58,780 nt of DNA. Origin: Ramazzottius varieornatus (Eukaryota > Tardigrada > Eutardigrada > Parachela > Ramazzottiidae). The DNA lies in assembly GCA_001949185.1 (NCBI GenBank), contig BDGG01000004.1:228057-286836 (forward strand), given 5' to 3'. Numbering within the stretch: position 1 is the first letter of the stretch; each line of letters opens with the position of its first letter. Below are positions 1-12,387 of this stretch, one piece after another. Position numbers and translations under genes: made by a program. A model generated the notes under the pieces. That model was not told where the DNA came from. It was given only the letters and a program-made list of their open reading frames with translations, and did no database searches.

Positions 1-496
1 TATTTCACATGTACGTCTCACTGATTGACAGACTGATTCACGTGTACGATTGAGTGGTGGATCGTACATACCGGGGATCACAGATCTTATCAGCTGATCT
101 TCCCCAGTAGCGGGATGATCAGGAGCCCATCTCAACCTTCTGAAACGGCAAGTTACTTTCAAAAACTGATCCAAGACTTATGGCCATTGAAGATTTCATA
201 AAAATTGGACGATGAAGCGGCCAGGAGGCCAAAAGTACCACCCACGGGCAGATGAAACAAAGCTTAATTTAGTATTCAGCTATGTACGAGTGATATTTTC
301 CTCGTACTGCGAGATATTTTCCCACTAATGTTCCGTTTTCGGCTGTTTACCATGATCACTTCTCTCGGACTTTTTTACGGTGTTTTACGGATGGGCCAAA
401 CTGAGCGCTTGTTTTCCAGATTTGCTTCTTCGAAGGTGAGCGGATTATGATGTCATTCGAAACAATGAGTAAGGACTGACGGAGACGGTGACATAC

Positions 497-3400
497 CTCA
501 AGGTATTCCATGACGAGACAGAGATGTTTCTTTGTCTCGAACGAGCAGAACATGCCCACGACGAAAGGATTGTCGGAGAATGAGAGAATGTCTCGTTCGG
601 CGAAAACCTGTTCCACCTATTCAAATCATATACAAAACACTTGAGTCAACTCGCGCGTCGGTTATGGACGGTTGTAATTTACCTGATTTCTTAGTACAAG
701 ATTAGCTTTGTTTAGTTTCTTCATGGCGAATCGTTGGCGGGTTTCCTTGTGTCGGACGAGATAGACGGCTCCGTACGCGCCATTGCTGATTAGCTTGACC
801 AGCTCAAAGTCATTCTCGGAGGGGAGCTGTTTGACACTTGGCTTGTCCTCATTATTCAGCAGCCGTTCCTTATCAACTTCGGCGGCATCACACTCCAGTT
901 CCTGCCGCAGCTCGGTAATGCGATCACGGTTGAGGCCCAGCTTACTAATGATGTACTGAGGAATGTCAGAGTGAATCACATCCTGCTTATCCTTCACTTG
1001 CCCTTCCGCTGCTTCCAGTAAACTGCAACACAACACCACAGTCAAAATCATTCATTACAGCTCTCCCTTAAACAAACGCCACACGATTCCACACTATCCA
1101 CAATAGTTGAAACATGGGGTGCATATCAACACAATGGCGGGAAATCATCCAATTACGGCCGAAAACTTTCACCCCGCACCCCCGGTTCAAATCCCCGACG
1201 ACATACCACAAAAAGTCCCGCAGGACCGTAACCTACTATATTCCCTCGATAGTTCTGCGAACCACGTCATCATGCCAGAGAATAAAACCCGCACTGATGT
1301 CACGGATTGTCGCCTGTCACTGCTCCTGATTGGCGGGTAACCCTTGATTGAAGGTAAAAATGTTTTCTTTGCCCCGCCGGGTGATATTTACCAGGACAGT
1401 CACGTGATTCGCAGAACTATCGAGAGAATACAATATGTTCCACTGAAGCAGGGCAATTTACCAGAACCCGATATAGGAAGTAGGCAAATAAACCAGACCA
1501 GATCGTTGCGCAAAGCGGCGCACGTTTGCATTGCCATTGGCTGAGGTATGCGCCACTTGGTCAAAACGATCTGCTCGGGTGCCACGTCCCATATTTGTTG
1601 ATGAGACTTTTTGTTGGACGGTGGAGCATTAAAACGGTATACAGTATGTGCACCTGTAAAACTCTTCAGGGTTGAATTCGAGGCATTCTAGGAGTCTGGC
1701 AGGTCGAGCGATGATGAGAAGAAGGTTCTTAACAAGCTGCGTGATGCAAGCGACGCTGGACGGGGACTTGTCCTTGACCTGACTCGTCAGTTTCTCCAGC
1801 TGCTCCGACATTTCGTAAAAGTAGGCGCAGGACAGGTGATTCTCTTGTGACTTCAACAGGCAGTCTTGGGCCAGTTCAATCAGTTGATGATGCACGAAGC
1901 GCGCTATGCAGTCGGAGTTGATGTCGCCTTCCGGTTCCAACTTGTTGCCGTCGATAAACTTGGCCAAGCGCTCTTCCATCTGCACTTTGGCATTGGGAAA
2001 GCGCTCACGATAAATACTGTTCATAAAGACCAACTCATTATCACAGGGGTTGGGAGATCGCGGCGGACTGAGGGATCGTGAACGTGGCCGGAATGACTGA
2101 CTAGACTGTAACTGCAACTGCTGGAGAGGTGTTAGACGACCCCCTTCACACACCGTCTGCGAGGAATTCGACAAGGACGAAGCCAGTTCGGGCTGGTGGA
2201 GACCTCCCGGACCAACGCCATAACCGCCTTCCACTTCCGCAAATCCATGCATTCCTCCCAAAATCTGTACAGACAAAAAGAACCGTCAGCAAACTTTTCA
2301 GGAAACTTCATCCTCCCCACCCGGCCCTACGTTTGGGCTGCTCTCACCAAAACACCATACAAGCCGTACATTGTGACCGCACACAGTGAATGTAAAATTC
2401 CGGCGAACCAAAACTTCTTACGGTCTGCTCGATGTGGGGAAGACTACTTATTTTCGATGCAGAGATTCAAAAACAACGTACTTGGTGCAGTCGTTCTTGT
2501 GAAGAGCTTTGTGAAGATATGGTGGAACTCCCGGGTGTGTTAGTTCCGTATCCCGAAGACGGTAGTGAAGTCATGGACCATCGTCTGCCGTCTTGGACGC
2601 GTTGAAGAATTTTGGAGAAGGGGCAGGCAGGTTCCTTCATGGCCATTTCCGATGGACACGAAGCCTGATGATTATAGGGCGAATGGCTGCGCTGCTGGAC
2701 TGTTTGGCTGTACGACCCGGAGGCGTTGAGGTAAGTCGGCATCGCGCGGAACGACTTACTGTGCTTCCTTCTGCTGCAAGGTGAAAAATCAATCCAACGT
2801 TACCAAAGTCATATTTTTTTACAACTGGTATAAGCGTTGTTTTTCTAATATAATTACGCTTTTTTTTATAAGGTACTGCCACGTACGTATTGTTACAAAC
2901 TGGAATTTTTCTGCGATATTTTCAATGAGTAAGCCCCACAGTCCTTCTCGATAGACTTCATGTTGAACAATTATTGATCGGTCTGATCTTTTTACCTAGG
3001 ATTGTTTGGTATGATCGATCGTTGTGTCTGGATAATCGGTGGGTGGTAGAAAGAGTTTGAGGGTGAAGTGGAAAACGTCGACAGCGAAGGTGCCGACTTG
3101 CCCAGACCGGCTCTTCTAATCGCCAGTAAATTCGTTTGGGGCATTTCGTTGATGGACCACTGGAAGGCGGCCAGCTGGTGTCCGTGATGGCCACTTTGGA
3201 CGACGACCGAGTCTCTTCTGGCTCGCGCACGGTGATCTTCAGATATGGTCCGGTGTAGTGAGCGGGCCGAGTGGTACAGAGTCAGCAACGAAGGCTCATG
3301 TTGCGAGGACTGGGACGAATGCACGGAGGAATGGCAATCAGAGGATACGCGACGAATCTCGGGGGACAGTGGAATGGATGAGGTCGAGCCGCATTCGGAT

Positions 3401-4257
3401 TCGGGCCTGTCGGACGCATCGTAGGCTTCCACCGCATCTGCGAAAGAAAGATGGTCGAGTCTATTGACGAGGTTATACGGTCTAACCTTGTTTAGAATTG
3501 CCCCGCGGAGAACATTAGAGCAGACAAAATGCTTGTTTATACCCGGAAAGAGTTTTCCATCATTACCAGAATCGATAGTGAATTTTCACTCGTATATCAA
3601 TGAACGACGACCAAAACTAGTCCCATGAAGTACCAGAGGCGAAAATTCAGCAACACATTCAGCTTAGTCAAAATATGGCGGCGCATTCGTGAAGCGTTTC
3701 CCCGGTGGAAAAAATTGACAACCGTCCCCGCGAGATTTCAGGGATCGGATAGACAACGGAAAAACGGAGGAAAATTAAAGCATCAAAACGAAACCATCAA
3801 GTTCTTTGCATGTTTTTCCGGGTCGCACGTTCCACATGAGCAACTGACAATTTAAGGTGTGAACGGATAATCAAGCTCGCGTCTTCGATCGAGCAATTTG
3901 AAGCCGTCTATTCAGAGGCAAGTAACGAATACAGGTGCAGAGGGAAAACACGGGACTCTAACAAAGGCACCTACCCAGAAATCTGCGGCAGTCCTGCGCC
4001 GAATGTATACCGAAGGTATTCCTCAAATCAGCTTCGGTAATAGCCCGCAATTCTTCCAGCGTCAGCGTGGGTGGGAAAGCCCTGAGGTATTTGGCTAATC
4101 GGTATTCTTCCAGCATCCCGCGCATGTCGACAATTACGGGCGCTGACGCCATCATCGCCGTTGTGGCCTTGCTGCTGTAATCAAAACATGTGCCGGAAGA
4201 GGCACTCGCCAACCGCGGACTGCCGCTGCCGTTCCCTCTCCCATGCTGTGAAGTCAT
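497..4257 (-). CDS. MAST-type serine/threonine kinase with N-terminal SAM-like domain (5' part, runs off left edge)
   Basis: Six exons: 3975-4257, 2996-3437, 2482-2773, 1654-2264, 683-1022 and 497-616 (696 codons); all junction phases agree. Exon 1 holds a SAM-like helix bundle ([13 protein letters not shown], then [13 protein letters not shown]). Exons 2-3 are Ser-rich and carry the MAST hallmark [20 protein letters not shown]. Exon 4 is the MAST pre-kinase domain (DUF1908; [32 protein letters not shown]). Exon 5 continues with LLEAAEG and [13 protein letters not shown] and enters the kinase with [13 protein letters not shown] and the lysine in FAMKKLNKA. Exon 6 ends after LCLVMEYLE. The catalytic loop and the PDZ domain expected in MAST kinases must lie left of the window. 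MAST kinases bind microtubules and scaffolds through PDZ. The ATG at 4257 is the first good start; an upstream exon is possible. A SAM-like N-terminus is not part of the vertebrate MASTs I know. Confidence 0.88.
1514..1558. repeat. Intronic hairpin family, copy 1
   Basis: A short hairpin in the MAST intron 1023-1653. The arms are AAGCGGCGCAC and its imperfect complement ending TATGCGCCACTT, around a loop with GCATTGCCATTGGCT. It matches four other intronic copies at 41644, 52441, 53026 and 54951 in arms and partly in loop. No protein is encoded. Confidence 0.6.
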
Positions 4258-6001
4258 ATTACCCAAATCAACCCGCGCAGCAACCAATCTCAAAGAATCT
4301 CAACGTCCATCTTCCGTTGTAGCCATTATACTTCCCTGTGATGAAAAACATGATCTTAGCGGTCGCTCGAGGTGAAAACAGAGGGTGTAAAAACGAAGTG
4401 AGGAGAGCTTACGTGGAAATGTTGGTGAAGTGATGTTAGACACACACACGAACACACGCTGAGTCTTCACAATACGATCGAATACCAATGTTGTACTGAG
4501 GAAAAGTCTCCCTTAACCGTCTCTTGGCTCTTGGCTGGAGACGAGTGGTGCATTTTGAGTTCGGTGGATGTGTGGCAGCTGTTGGCAAGAGCGGCGCAGT
4601 AGATGTAGATGAGGAATCCAATCAAGCTCTTCCTGCCAAAGGACGCAACAAGCAGAAATTCGATAAAGGCAACATTCCAACAGTGATTCCGTTTGGCATT
4701 AATCACTCCAGGGCTGCTCTGGGCTGCTGTACAGTCGACAGTGTTTCCAGTTAGAGTTCAGACTTCAGACTGTGCTGGTACTTATAAATATACGTAAACG
4801 CCACCGTCGCCCAGCCTTTTCATTCCATCTCAATGGCACTCTAAACAGTCTTCCTTCCAGCTGTAAACGAGCCTTTCAGCGCAAATCACTAACAACACTG
4901 GGCGCTGTGAAAACATCAGCTGACTGCTGATTCGATACTCGCCGTTAGTAGAACCAAATAGAAACCACGGCTCTTGTCACTAGCATCCACCAGCTCAACT
5001 TACGCTATTTCTATCCATGCAACCCATACATGGCTGAACAAGCCAACCTTGAATCAAGAATCAATAATCCAAAGCCACATGGAACATGACCGGTTTAAAA
5101 CGGGCAACTAACGTCGTCGCAGCCGCTCATACTGATGGAATGAAAGAGCCGGTTTCTATTGGAGCGAGCTATTCTTCTTTGAAATCAGCTGTACAGATTC
5201 GATTCGATCCCGATCAAACCAATCAAAGAGCAGTTCAAGCTTCTAGCGTACAACAGCACAGTTTAATGAGTCTATTCTGTTTAATTTTCTCACCAGGTAT
5301 CAGCACCGTTTATGGACGATCGTCGGTGTGTGGAACTCCACCAGGAACGCCATCCATCCATAATTCAACAAAGGTAAGACGGACAAACGTAAAGATTGAT
5401 CGAGCTATTTTCGGTCCAGGCGCAATCAAACCACGCTGCCGTCGACGGAATGATGCAATGTTTCCAGTGAGCGTAATCGTTGGACGTCGTCGTCGTGGGC
5501 TAAAATGGGCAACAGAAAGTGCGAGATAGCTTTTGACACATGGCACAGCCGATGATAATAATTCCGCAGAGTTGCTGAGGCCTAGTTCATATCCATATCT
5601 CGCACACTCGTAGTGTAGGTACTACTGTTGTAGTCATCAATCCTGGCTTACTTGGCCAGCATGTCCCCAATATCACATTCCGCCAAAGATTACTCAGTGT
5701 GGGTTCTGCAAAACTTGATGACTTGATCTATCCACCTTATTACGAGTCAAAGAGAAACTCTGAGCAAATTCCAGCACAGATTTAGAGTTACTGTTTCGCA
5801 GACTGCTCTTTCTGCGAAGTGTGAAACAGCTGTCAAAATGAACAGCTGCAGTAATGTGGCTACGATGAACTCACCCCAATCAAACCAACACGTATGCGCG
5901 TTTTGGCAGGTAGTATACTTTATCTGCCCGGCTGCTTGCCATTCATAGTGCAAAAGGGATTATGGTTGGTCGAGCGGTACATTTTTAGCAGCAGAATTTG
6001 A
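4258..6001. other. Intergenic region upstream of the MAST gene
   Basis: It holds no recognisable gene. The short open frames here show no known motif and no supported splice structure. The part nearest 4257 should contain the 5' UTR and promoter of the MAST gene; an AT-rich TATA-like stretch lies near 4780. Confidence 0.4.
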
Positions 6002-6658
6002 ATGATGTTCCGACACGCAGATGCCTTTGTTGCATCACTTGCACGTATTGTGCAGGGTGCAGCACCTACTTCCGCTACGAACCAAGGTCAAAGGTTAGCA
6101 AGCATCCAAAGCAGATGGACCTTTGACCAGCGCATGTCCAATTCAGTAAGAAGGACGCCTGCTTTTCTTTGCCTCTCGATAATAACTCACGGACTGCCTT
6201 TGCAGTCTTCATTTCTGTCGGAATGTTTTATGAGCAGCATAATGCAATCTTTTTTCGTGATAATGTCTTTTAGAAGGGCATCCAACGAGGAGGTCCAAAG
6301 TTTAGACTTTTTCCAAATCGGTTCCACTCAGACCAGTTGCGTTGTCCGCATTACTTGGAACACTTTGAAAACTGGATTTTACAGTGCTTGTATGTATATA
6401 CTTTGTATAGCATGGAAAATTGGAAATGGATGTATGGTTGAACATGGCGGAAGTAAAAAATCGCAAAGTATTCGTGGAACCAGAAAACACCAACAGACTA
6501 CTGCAACTCTAGGCTCTAGCGCAAGCTACTCGTACAGTCAAGAGGTTTGTTTAGCAGACATTGCTGACTTGATCAAACAATGTACGATGACGATACAGCG
6601 AAGAGATACTTTGGACCAACAATTTGATCAGTTACTCGTTTGCTACGGGGTTGACTAG
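6002..6658 (+). CDS. Possible unknown protein, 218 codons
   Basis: This is the longest open frame between MAST and Rab28 on the plus strand, followed at about 6700 by an AATAAA-type signal. I recognise no domain. The first about 45 residues are Arg/Ala/Ser-rich, as in mitochondrial presequences, and the last about 40 (ADLIKQCTMTIQRRD) look like a soluble helix. GTAAG after residue 46 and TTTTAG near 6270 could bound an intron, so the true protein may join only the two ends. The middle of the frame is hydrophobic and low in quality, which fits an intron read through. Whether it is expressed cannot be told from sequence. Confidence 0.3.
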   Translation: MMFRHADAFVASLARIVQGAAPTSATNQGQRLASIQSRWTFDQRMSNSVRRTPAFLCLSIITHGLPLQSSFLSECFMSSIMQSFFVIMSFRRASNEEVQSLDFFQIGSTQTSCVVRITWNTLKTGFYSACMYILCIAWKIGNGCMVEHGGSKKSQSIRGTRKHQQTTATLGSSASYSYSQEVCLADIADLIKQCTMTIQRRDTLDQQFDQLLVCYGVD

Positions 6659-7002
6659 ACTTTGTCGTACTTGTCCGAACTGCGCTTTTGTCAAACACAA
6701 ATAAAAATGAGAATTTGAAGACCACCGCTTACCGGTCCCGCACTGTTCGCAGAGACCGGTACTGGACCTTGAGTCAGAGTGTTGTTAGGTCGGTAATGTC
6801 ATGAGGTGTACGTATATGTGTCTAACAATTCAGGGACTGAAGAGCACCCGATCCCGACCGAGATCGCGATTCAAGACCCGAAACTCGAGAAAGTCGTGGG
6901 ACCTTGACTAAACCACATTGGTGTTTTATTCCACTTTCCTATCAACGTGCTGTCGACTGTTCCAAGTGAAAAGACTTTTCAAAATATGCTCTGTTAATCA
7001 GC

Positions 7003-8243
7003 TTAGCATAGTGAACAAACAGTTGATCGTGTTTTCGTCATAGGCGGCTTGGCGACCGGGTGGGGATCTTTTTGTTCGTGAGGAATCTACAGTAAAAAAG
7101 CTGAAAAAAGATCCATCCACCTTTTAAACTACTCAGAACGAGAGGTCCTCCTACCTGAGCAGCAACGATATCTTGCTCGAAATCGGCTCGACCAAGGCGT
7201 AGGCCTAGCACTGTAGCTGTAATCTTGCGGAATAGCGCGTGGACGCCATCTCCCGACTGAGCGGATACCAGGGCGATTTCCGCTATAGAAGTCTTCTCTG
7301 TGAACTCTCTTATTTTTTCCTGTTTCACTGCACGGATGTGCTGCATGTCCGCTAGAAACGTCACCGGTCTCGTATCGACTGTCACAGAAAAACCGTCACG
7401 GAAAAAACGTCTGGCCTACATTTGTTCCCGACTAAGGCCAAGAAGGGTTCGGTTTTGCCAGTCATCAATTTATCCCCCGGTTCCGCGAAGGTGGTCTGTT
7501 CGGTGAGAATATAATTGCTGGCTGTGTACCAGTCGTTGAGCTTCATGAAAGACGCGTTGTTCGTGATGTCGTACATGAACATTAGAACCTGAATAAAAGC
7601 AGGACGTATCGACTGATCACCGGGCTCGAAACTTACACGGCACACCCATGTGCCACTCGGGTCCCTTGCTATGTTGCGCAAACACGGGATCTTACATGAG
7701 CTTCATGAAGGTAACTTCTCAGCATTGGGCTTGCCAGCGTGCCCGATCCACCAGTGTCCCAGATGTGCAGACTGACGTCCACATGACCTACAGCACAATC
7801 TGTGAAGCAGGTTACCGGATCGTTCAAAGGTGGAACGGAAAGTCAGATATGCATATTCCAGAAGTTCAAAACTATCTATATCCGTTCGGAGTCCTGCAAT
7901 CTCTGCCCGAAGGAATTGTGGGTTCGGTCTGCGCCACATCAGCGTACCTGGAAAAGTTAAACGTTTCCTGTGGAACTCCACGCCGCTCGTCTGGATCGAG
8001 TCGCAGCTGAAACGATCTTCTAAGAACCTTTGGATCAGGGAGCTCTACAAAAAAGCGCCGCAAATTTTTGTGAGGACGATATGTACCGGAAACCGTACGT
8101 GGAAGGACAGAGCCCAACTGTACTGCTGAGCGAATGGAGTAAAACCTTACCTTGCCAACTCCCGGTTCTCCTAATATCACAATCTTGAGCACCGGTTCCG
8201 ACTGAGATTCTCCGGGACGGTCGTAAGAGTCGAACCCATCCAT
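7003..8243 (-). CDS. rab28: Rab28-like small GTPase
   Basis: Six exons: 8151-8243, 7948-8044, 7696-7787, 7420-7588, 7155-7378 and 7003-7086 (759 nt, 252 aa, all phases consistent). G1 is GEPGVGKSS; G2 is the threonine of QTSGVEF; G3 is WDTGG; G4 is GNKFD across an exon junction; the SAK-like G5 is SAQSGDG. Rab28-specific stretches include YDITNNASF, NDWYTASNYI and VLGLRLGRADFEQDIVAAQ. The protein ends CSLC, a C-terminal CaaX box; Rab28 is farnesylated rather than carrying the usual double-cysteine Rab tail. In animals Rab28 travels with the BBSome and IFT in cilia. Oddity: the catalytic glutamine after WDxGG is serine (WDTGGSG), so intrinsic GTP hydrolysis may be low. One intron is only 41 bp. 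Confidence 0.92.
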
Positions 8244-10771
8244 CTCGGTATAATTGCAGGCGGTTATGTCAGCCGGCTTTCCAAACTGGACATGGCTATT
8301 TTGATCACCTTGGACGAGGTTAACCTAAGAGTGGAGCACGTAAGGGACATAACATTACTGTAGTTGAAGGAACCCGCAATTCACTCGAAAGTAAGATTTA
8401 TCCTACAGAGACGACAAAAAAATACGTCGGGTCTGTGTACGATTCGAACACTGTTTCCTGCGAAGTAACTTGTTAAGAAATAGTCGAACAACTGCAGCTG
8501 CACTACATATGGTTTTCTGCGTTGCAGTCCCACTGACTATGGTTCTGTGGGAATACGTCGTTGCGGTGAAGCTTGTTATGGAATTAAATATAACCGCGTC
8601 CGGGTTAGTATTCTTCCAGGTAAGCCACCTGTACGGCAGAGCGTGCGCATTTCATTCGTGTTGCCAACAAAGTAATCGATAGCGAGCTGCGTGTATAGCA
8701 GATTAGCATCTCTGGATAAAGTGTAATCAGCAAGCGGGGTGCTCCGCACCTGGTCCCATACAGCACTCAACTTTGTGCGGAATGGGCACCACCCATGAAA
8801 AGTCCTTGTACGTATGCGCCTTTGTGCACACGTACAAGAACTCAAATGCAGGAGCTTCCTTCCTCATCCTGCTCGTTCGACATTGGATCAACCGACAGAC
8901 ATACCAGTATGCTCAAATTATCAGGTGTGGAAGTAAGACTTGTCCCCCCCTAAAACACTTTAACTATAATTCATAGTTCTGCTCCCCCCTTCCTTTCGTT
9001 CCAAACACTTTTTTCTGTCAGTCCACCAACTCCCGTCCCTTGTTTGACACTTTATTATTGATTCAAGTTTCTCAACTCTGAGGTACGACAGGAATTATCA
9101 GATACTTTGGTTGAATAATGGATAACTGAAATTTCGGAGGTTTTGGTGTAGGAATTTAATCGAGGCACGAACCTATCTCGCACCGTCGACAATATCAGAT
9201 CCGTGTTTGACGTTGAAACTTCTAACGCTTTTACTGTGGGTGATTGGTTCGATCGGGTTCGTTCTGAAGATGTTTCGTTCAAAAGTTTCCCTTACGGAAG
9301 ACTGAAATCAAAAGTGAACGACAATGTACTGACCGATCATTTCACACCCGATTCTTCCCAAACTATTGTGTAATTCCCACAAGACGAAGGTGTGCTTCCC
9401 TTAAGTTTCGCTGTGAATTCAAACGGAACGGGGAAGGCGAAAAAACAAGAGAAGTGAACACCCTACTTCGCGTACCTGAAAAAGAAACGCAGAGTTCGGC
9501 CTTTTCCCTCTTTCGGTTGCAAACAAGAACGAACCACATCGCTACCGGTAACAACGCGGTCACTTCATAGAAGATAACTAAGCGAGAAATCGTGCGTTTT
9601 GACAGAGGTTAACCACCACAGAAAAGTTCGAACCGTGAGGGGCACTAAAAGAGGCACCATGATAACATTATGATGGCCATCTCACACTCCCGACAGCCAT
9701 AGATCTCTCTCACGCCGCAATGCGATAATGGTAGTCTGGATCTCTCTGGAAGAAGGATTATTCACAGAAAACCTTCTCGTTCAACAGACGAAACTAATGC
9801 ACGGACTCGACCCACCACTGTAGCCATGCTGCTAAAATCGGTTCAAAAACTGTGTTTGAACGACATTTGCACAGACAACGAAAACTACACGATGCCGTTC
9901 TGAACTTCAAAAGATGAACAAAACACTTCATTGTTCACATCCAAAAGAAATCTTCTAAAAAGGGATCCATAAAAATACAGCGACCATTTTTCGAGCTCGT
10001 GGGGGTATCCTATGTCACCTGCTTCTTGACCGTTTTCCGTGTTCGCGAAAAAACTCCACAGCTACGGATAATCTTTCGATCCACACATCGCCTCGAAATT
10101 AGTTAGGACAAAGATTTTTATACATGCGGCAAAGATAACTTGAAGTTTGTTCGGACCCGAAAGCAGATTTCGAGCTTCTCGTGGACCACGATATATACTG
10201 GGAAACTCGGAAAACTGCCTTTCACTGAACCACTGTGAAGTGCGAGCCTCAAATCTGGTCTTTCCGGCTCGCAAAAGGTGAGCCAAGTTATTTTTCACAC
10301 GCCAAAACAGATTCCGTCTGGAAAACGGGCGCTTCTAAGTTTCTGGATAGCGTTTTTTGATGCTCAGTTTTCGGTCCTCCTTCCTTTCGTTTTGCAAAAA
10401 ATCCCAAATTTGCTTTTCATTCTGCTCATCGTACGCATGTCTCAAACTATAAAACAGGGCCCACATTGTACACGGAAAAAATCGGGAATTAACTGTGTGA
10501 AATTGAAATTTTGTCGGAAGCTCAGGTGGGAGGGATCAACTTGGCTGGAAAAGACTGTATCAGCTGCTCAACAACTAGGATTTTCTCCAGCCGGATAGAA
10601 GATTTTTGCCGGAAGTGAGTTTGAAAAGTGTCGTTGCAGAGTTTATTTTTCCTCCGCCCCCAGGCTTTTGCAGCAATGGAACTGTAAGGAACAGATTTGT
10701 TCGCTTACTTTGATAGCCAGATCGTGGCTATTTTCTACGAAAACTCTTCATCACGAAGCAAGTTAAAAGTT
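8244..10771. other. Intergenic region with no recognised gene
   Basis: Several short open frames occur on both strands (for example minus 8576-8845), but none shows a known motif, a signal peptide with a matching exon, or codon conservation I could test. The segment nearest 8243 should hold the Rab28 promoter. Confidence 0.4.
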
Positions 10772-10842
10772 GGACGGATAGGGAATCGAACCCCCGCATG
10801 CTGCTTACATGGCGAGCACTCGCACCACTGGGCCATCCATTC
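10772..10842 (-). tRNA. tRNA-like sequence (probable tRNA pseudogene or tRNA-derived repeat)
   Basis: On the minus strand a 71 nt segment has a perfect internal A box (TGGCCCAGTGG) and B box (GGTTCGATTCC) at tRNA spacing. Its acceptor ends GAATGGA and TCCGTCC pair at 6 of 7 positions, counting one G-U pair. The anticodon arm is poor: the two possible foldings suggest different anticodons and neither has U33. The D stem is also weak. This is probably a decayed tRNA gene or the head of a tRNA-derived SINE. Confidence 0.45.
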
Positions 10843-11864
10843 TTACCTAGGCGCCTTTCGCGCACTAGGTCAATCAATCCTTACAGAACGTAATGTCTCC
10901 CGAAAAATCTCGGGAGTGCCGTGCAAGTATGGGTGTACGAGTTGATCTAAAAGTCTGAGATATGGCGTGAAAAAAACTTACTTCGGCAGAGGACAAGGGG
11001 ACAAGTCATACTTCCGCACCTGATGATTCCGGCATTATAGTGCGACGGAGATCAACAAAACCGAATATCGTGGTACTCGTAATGACGATTGTTTCGACTG
11101 AGCATGCATGTAACAGAAGAAATACGTTTAGTGTGCCATGTGTGTGCTGTGTCGCGGGCTGGTACATCTTTCAAAATTAAATTGAGCTACTTCTGCGACT
11201 TCCGCGAAAACTGAACTCTAGCCGAATTATGTCAACTTGGGTGGCGCTAAAGTACTCTGAGCAAGGCCCATAAAAACGGATTGATCAATCATCAAACAGC
11301 GTAATTGCACAGCGATCTTTGGTACGAGTATACAGTAGTACAGCAAGGATTTTTGGGTTCGTACCAAGTTCGCCAATCAAAACCGGAGATACAGTAAAAG
11401 ACCAGTACATGTAACCAGGCATGTGCTCCGTTGCTCGGTGCATGGAAATTGAAACTCCTCCTGGAAAGTTTCATTCGTCCCTTTTCCCATGCCGTTTGTG
11501 CTACAGTCCGGTCGCTCGAAATGTGTACAAACGTTTTCGCTTTCAGTTTAAGGCCTGCTAAACATCCACCAAACAGCATTCCATGGTGAAGTCCGAAATT
11601 ACATCACACATACAGTACTCCGTACTCTTACTGGCATATTCAAATAATCAAGTCGCACGTTTCCGTTTGCGTGGGCAGGGTGAGCAGTATCGTTAACTTG
11701 GAATGATTTTCGTGTTCAAAAATTGGAAAATTCTGGACATATTTCAATCGACTGGACTGCACTACTGATGAGTCTATTGCTTCTACCTTCTCATATGAGT
11801 GGGCAGGATGTTCGCAGCATGACCACTCAAATGATCTGATTTGTTGGTTGGCGTCAAATGTTGG

Positions 11865-12142
11865 CTGACGTCAATACAGGGCAGGGCAATCAAAAGGCTT
11901 GACTGCCCTTTCTGGTTCAGTTGGTTTGCAGCTGGTGCTGCTCTATCTTCCAGATTCTTTTCCGCCGTCTTCTCTGAAACACTAGCCTAAGATACAAATG
12001 GACAGGTATCTCAAGGTACTACCGAAAAGACTGGCCGGAAGAAACCGGTAAGACAGAGAAACACCTGCTGCAAACCAGACAGCGGATTGCACCGGATGTG
12101 GCAACGAAGCCTTTTGATTGCCCCGCCCTGTGTTGACCTCAG
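11865..12142. mobile_element. Foldback (MITE-like) element, 36 bp terminal inverted repeats
   Basis: The left arm 11865-11900 begins CTGACGTCAATACAGGGC; the right arm 12107-12142 is its reverse complement at about 33 of 36 positions. Both arms contain GGCAATCAAAAGGCTT. The 206 bp core has no coding potential. No target-site duplication is obvious. Confidence 0.65.
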
Positions 12143-12387
12143 CTCACTTCGATCGTTTGATTGGTAATATTATGAACGTTTTGCCCGCAATGAAATACGC
12201 AAAGCCACGCCCTACCAACAAAATCCTCGCATGTTGTTGAAACTTTTGCATACAACTTTTTCCATCAATCGATCACCAGCAGTAGCGGAAACTTGCAGCT
12301 CGAAGCACCATTCAGTGCCCAACCACGTCGTGCACCGATGAAAAAAGCAGAGGAAAAATTCAAAACCATCGAAAAGCCGACGTGTTG

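Noticed and set aside
1185-1205. GGTTCAAATCC as a tRNA B box
   Set aside because: No A box at proper spacing and no acceptor stem. The same holds for the similar motif near 42345.
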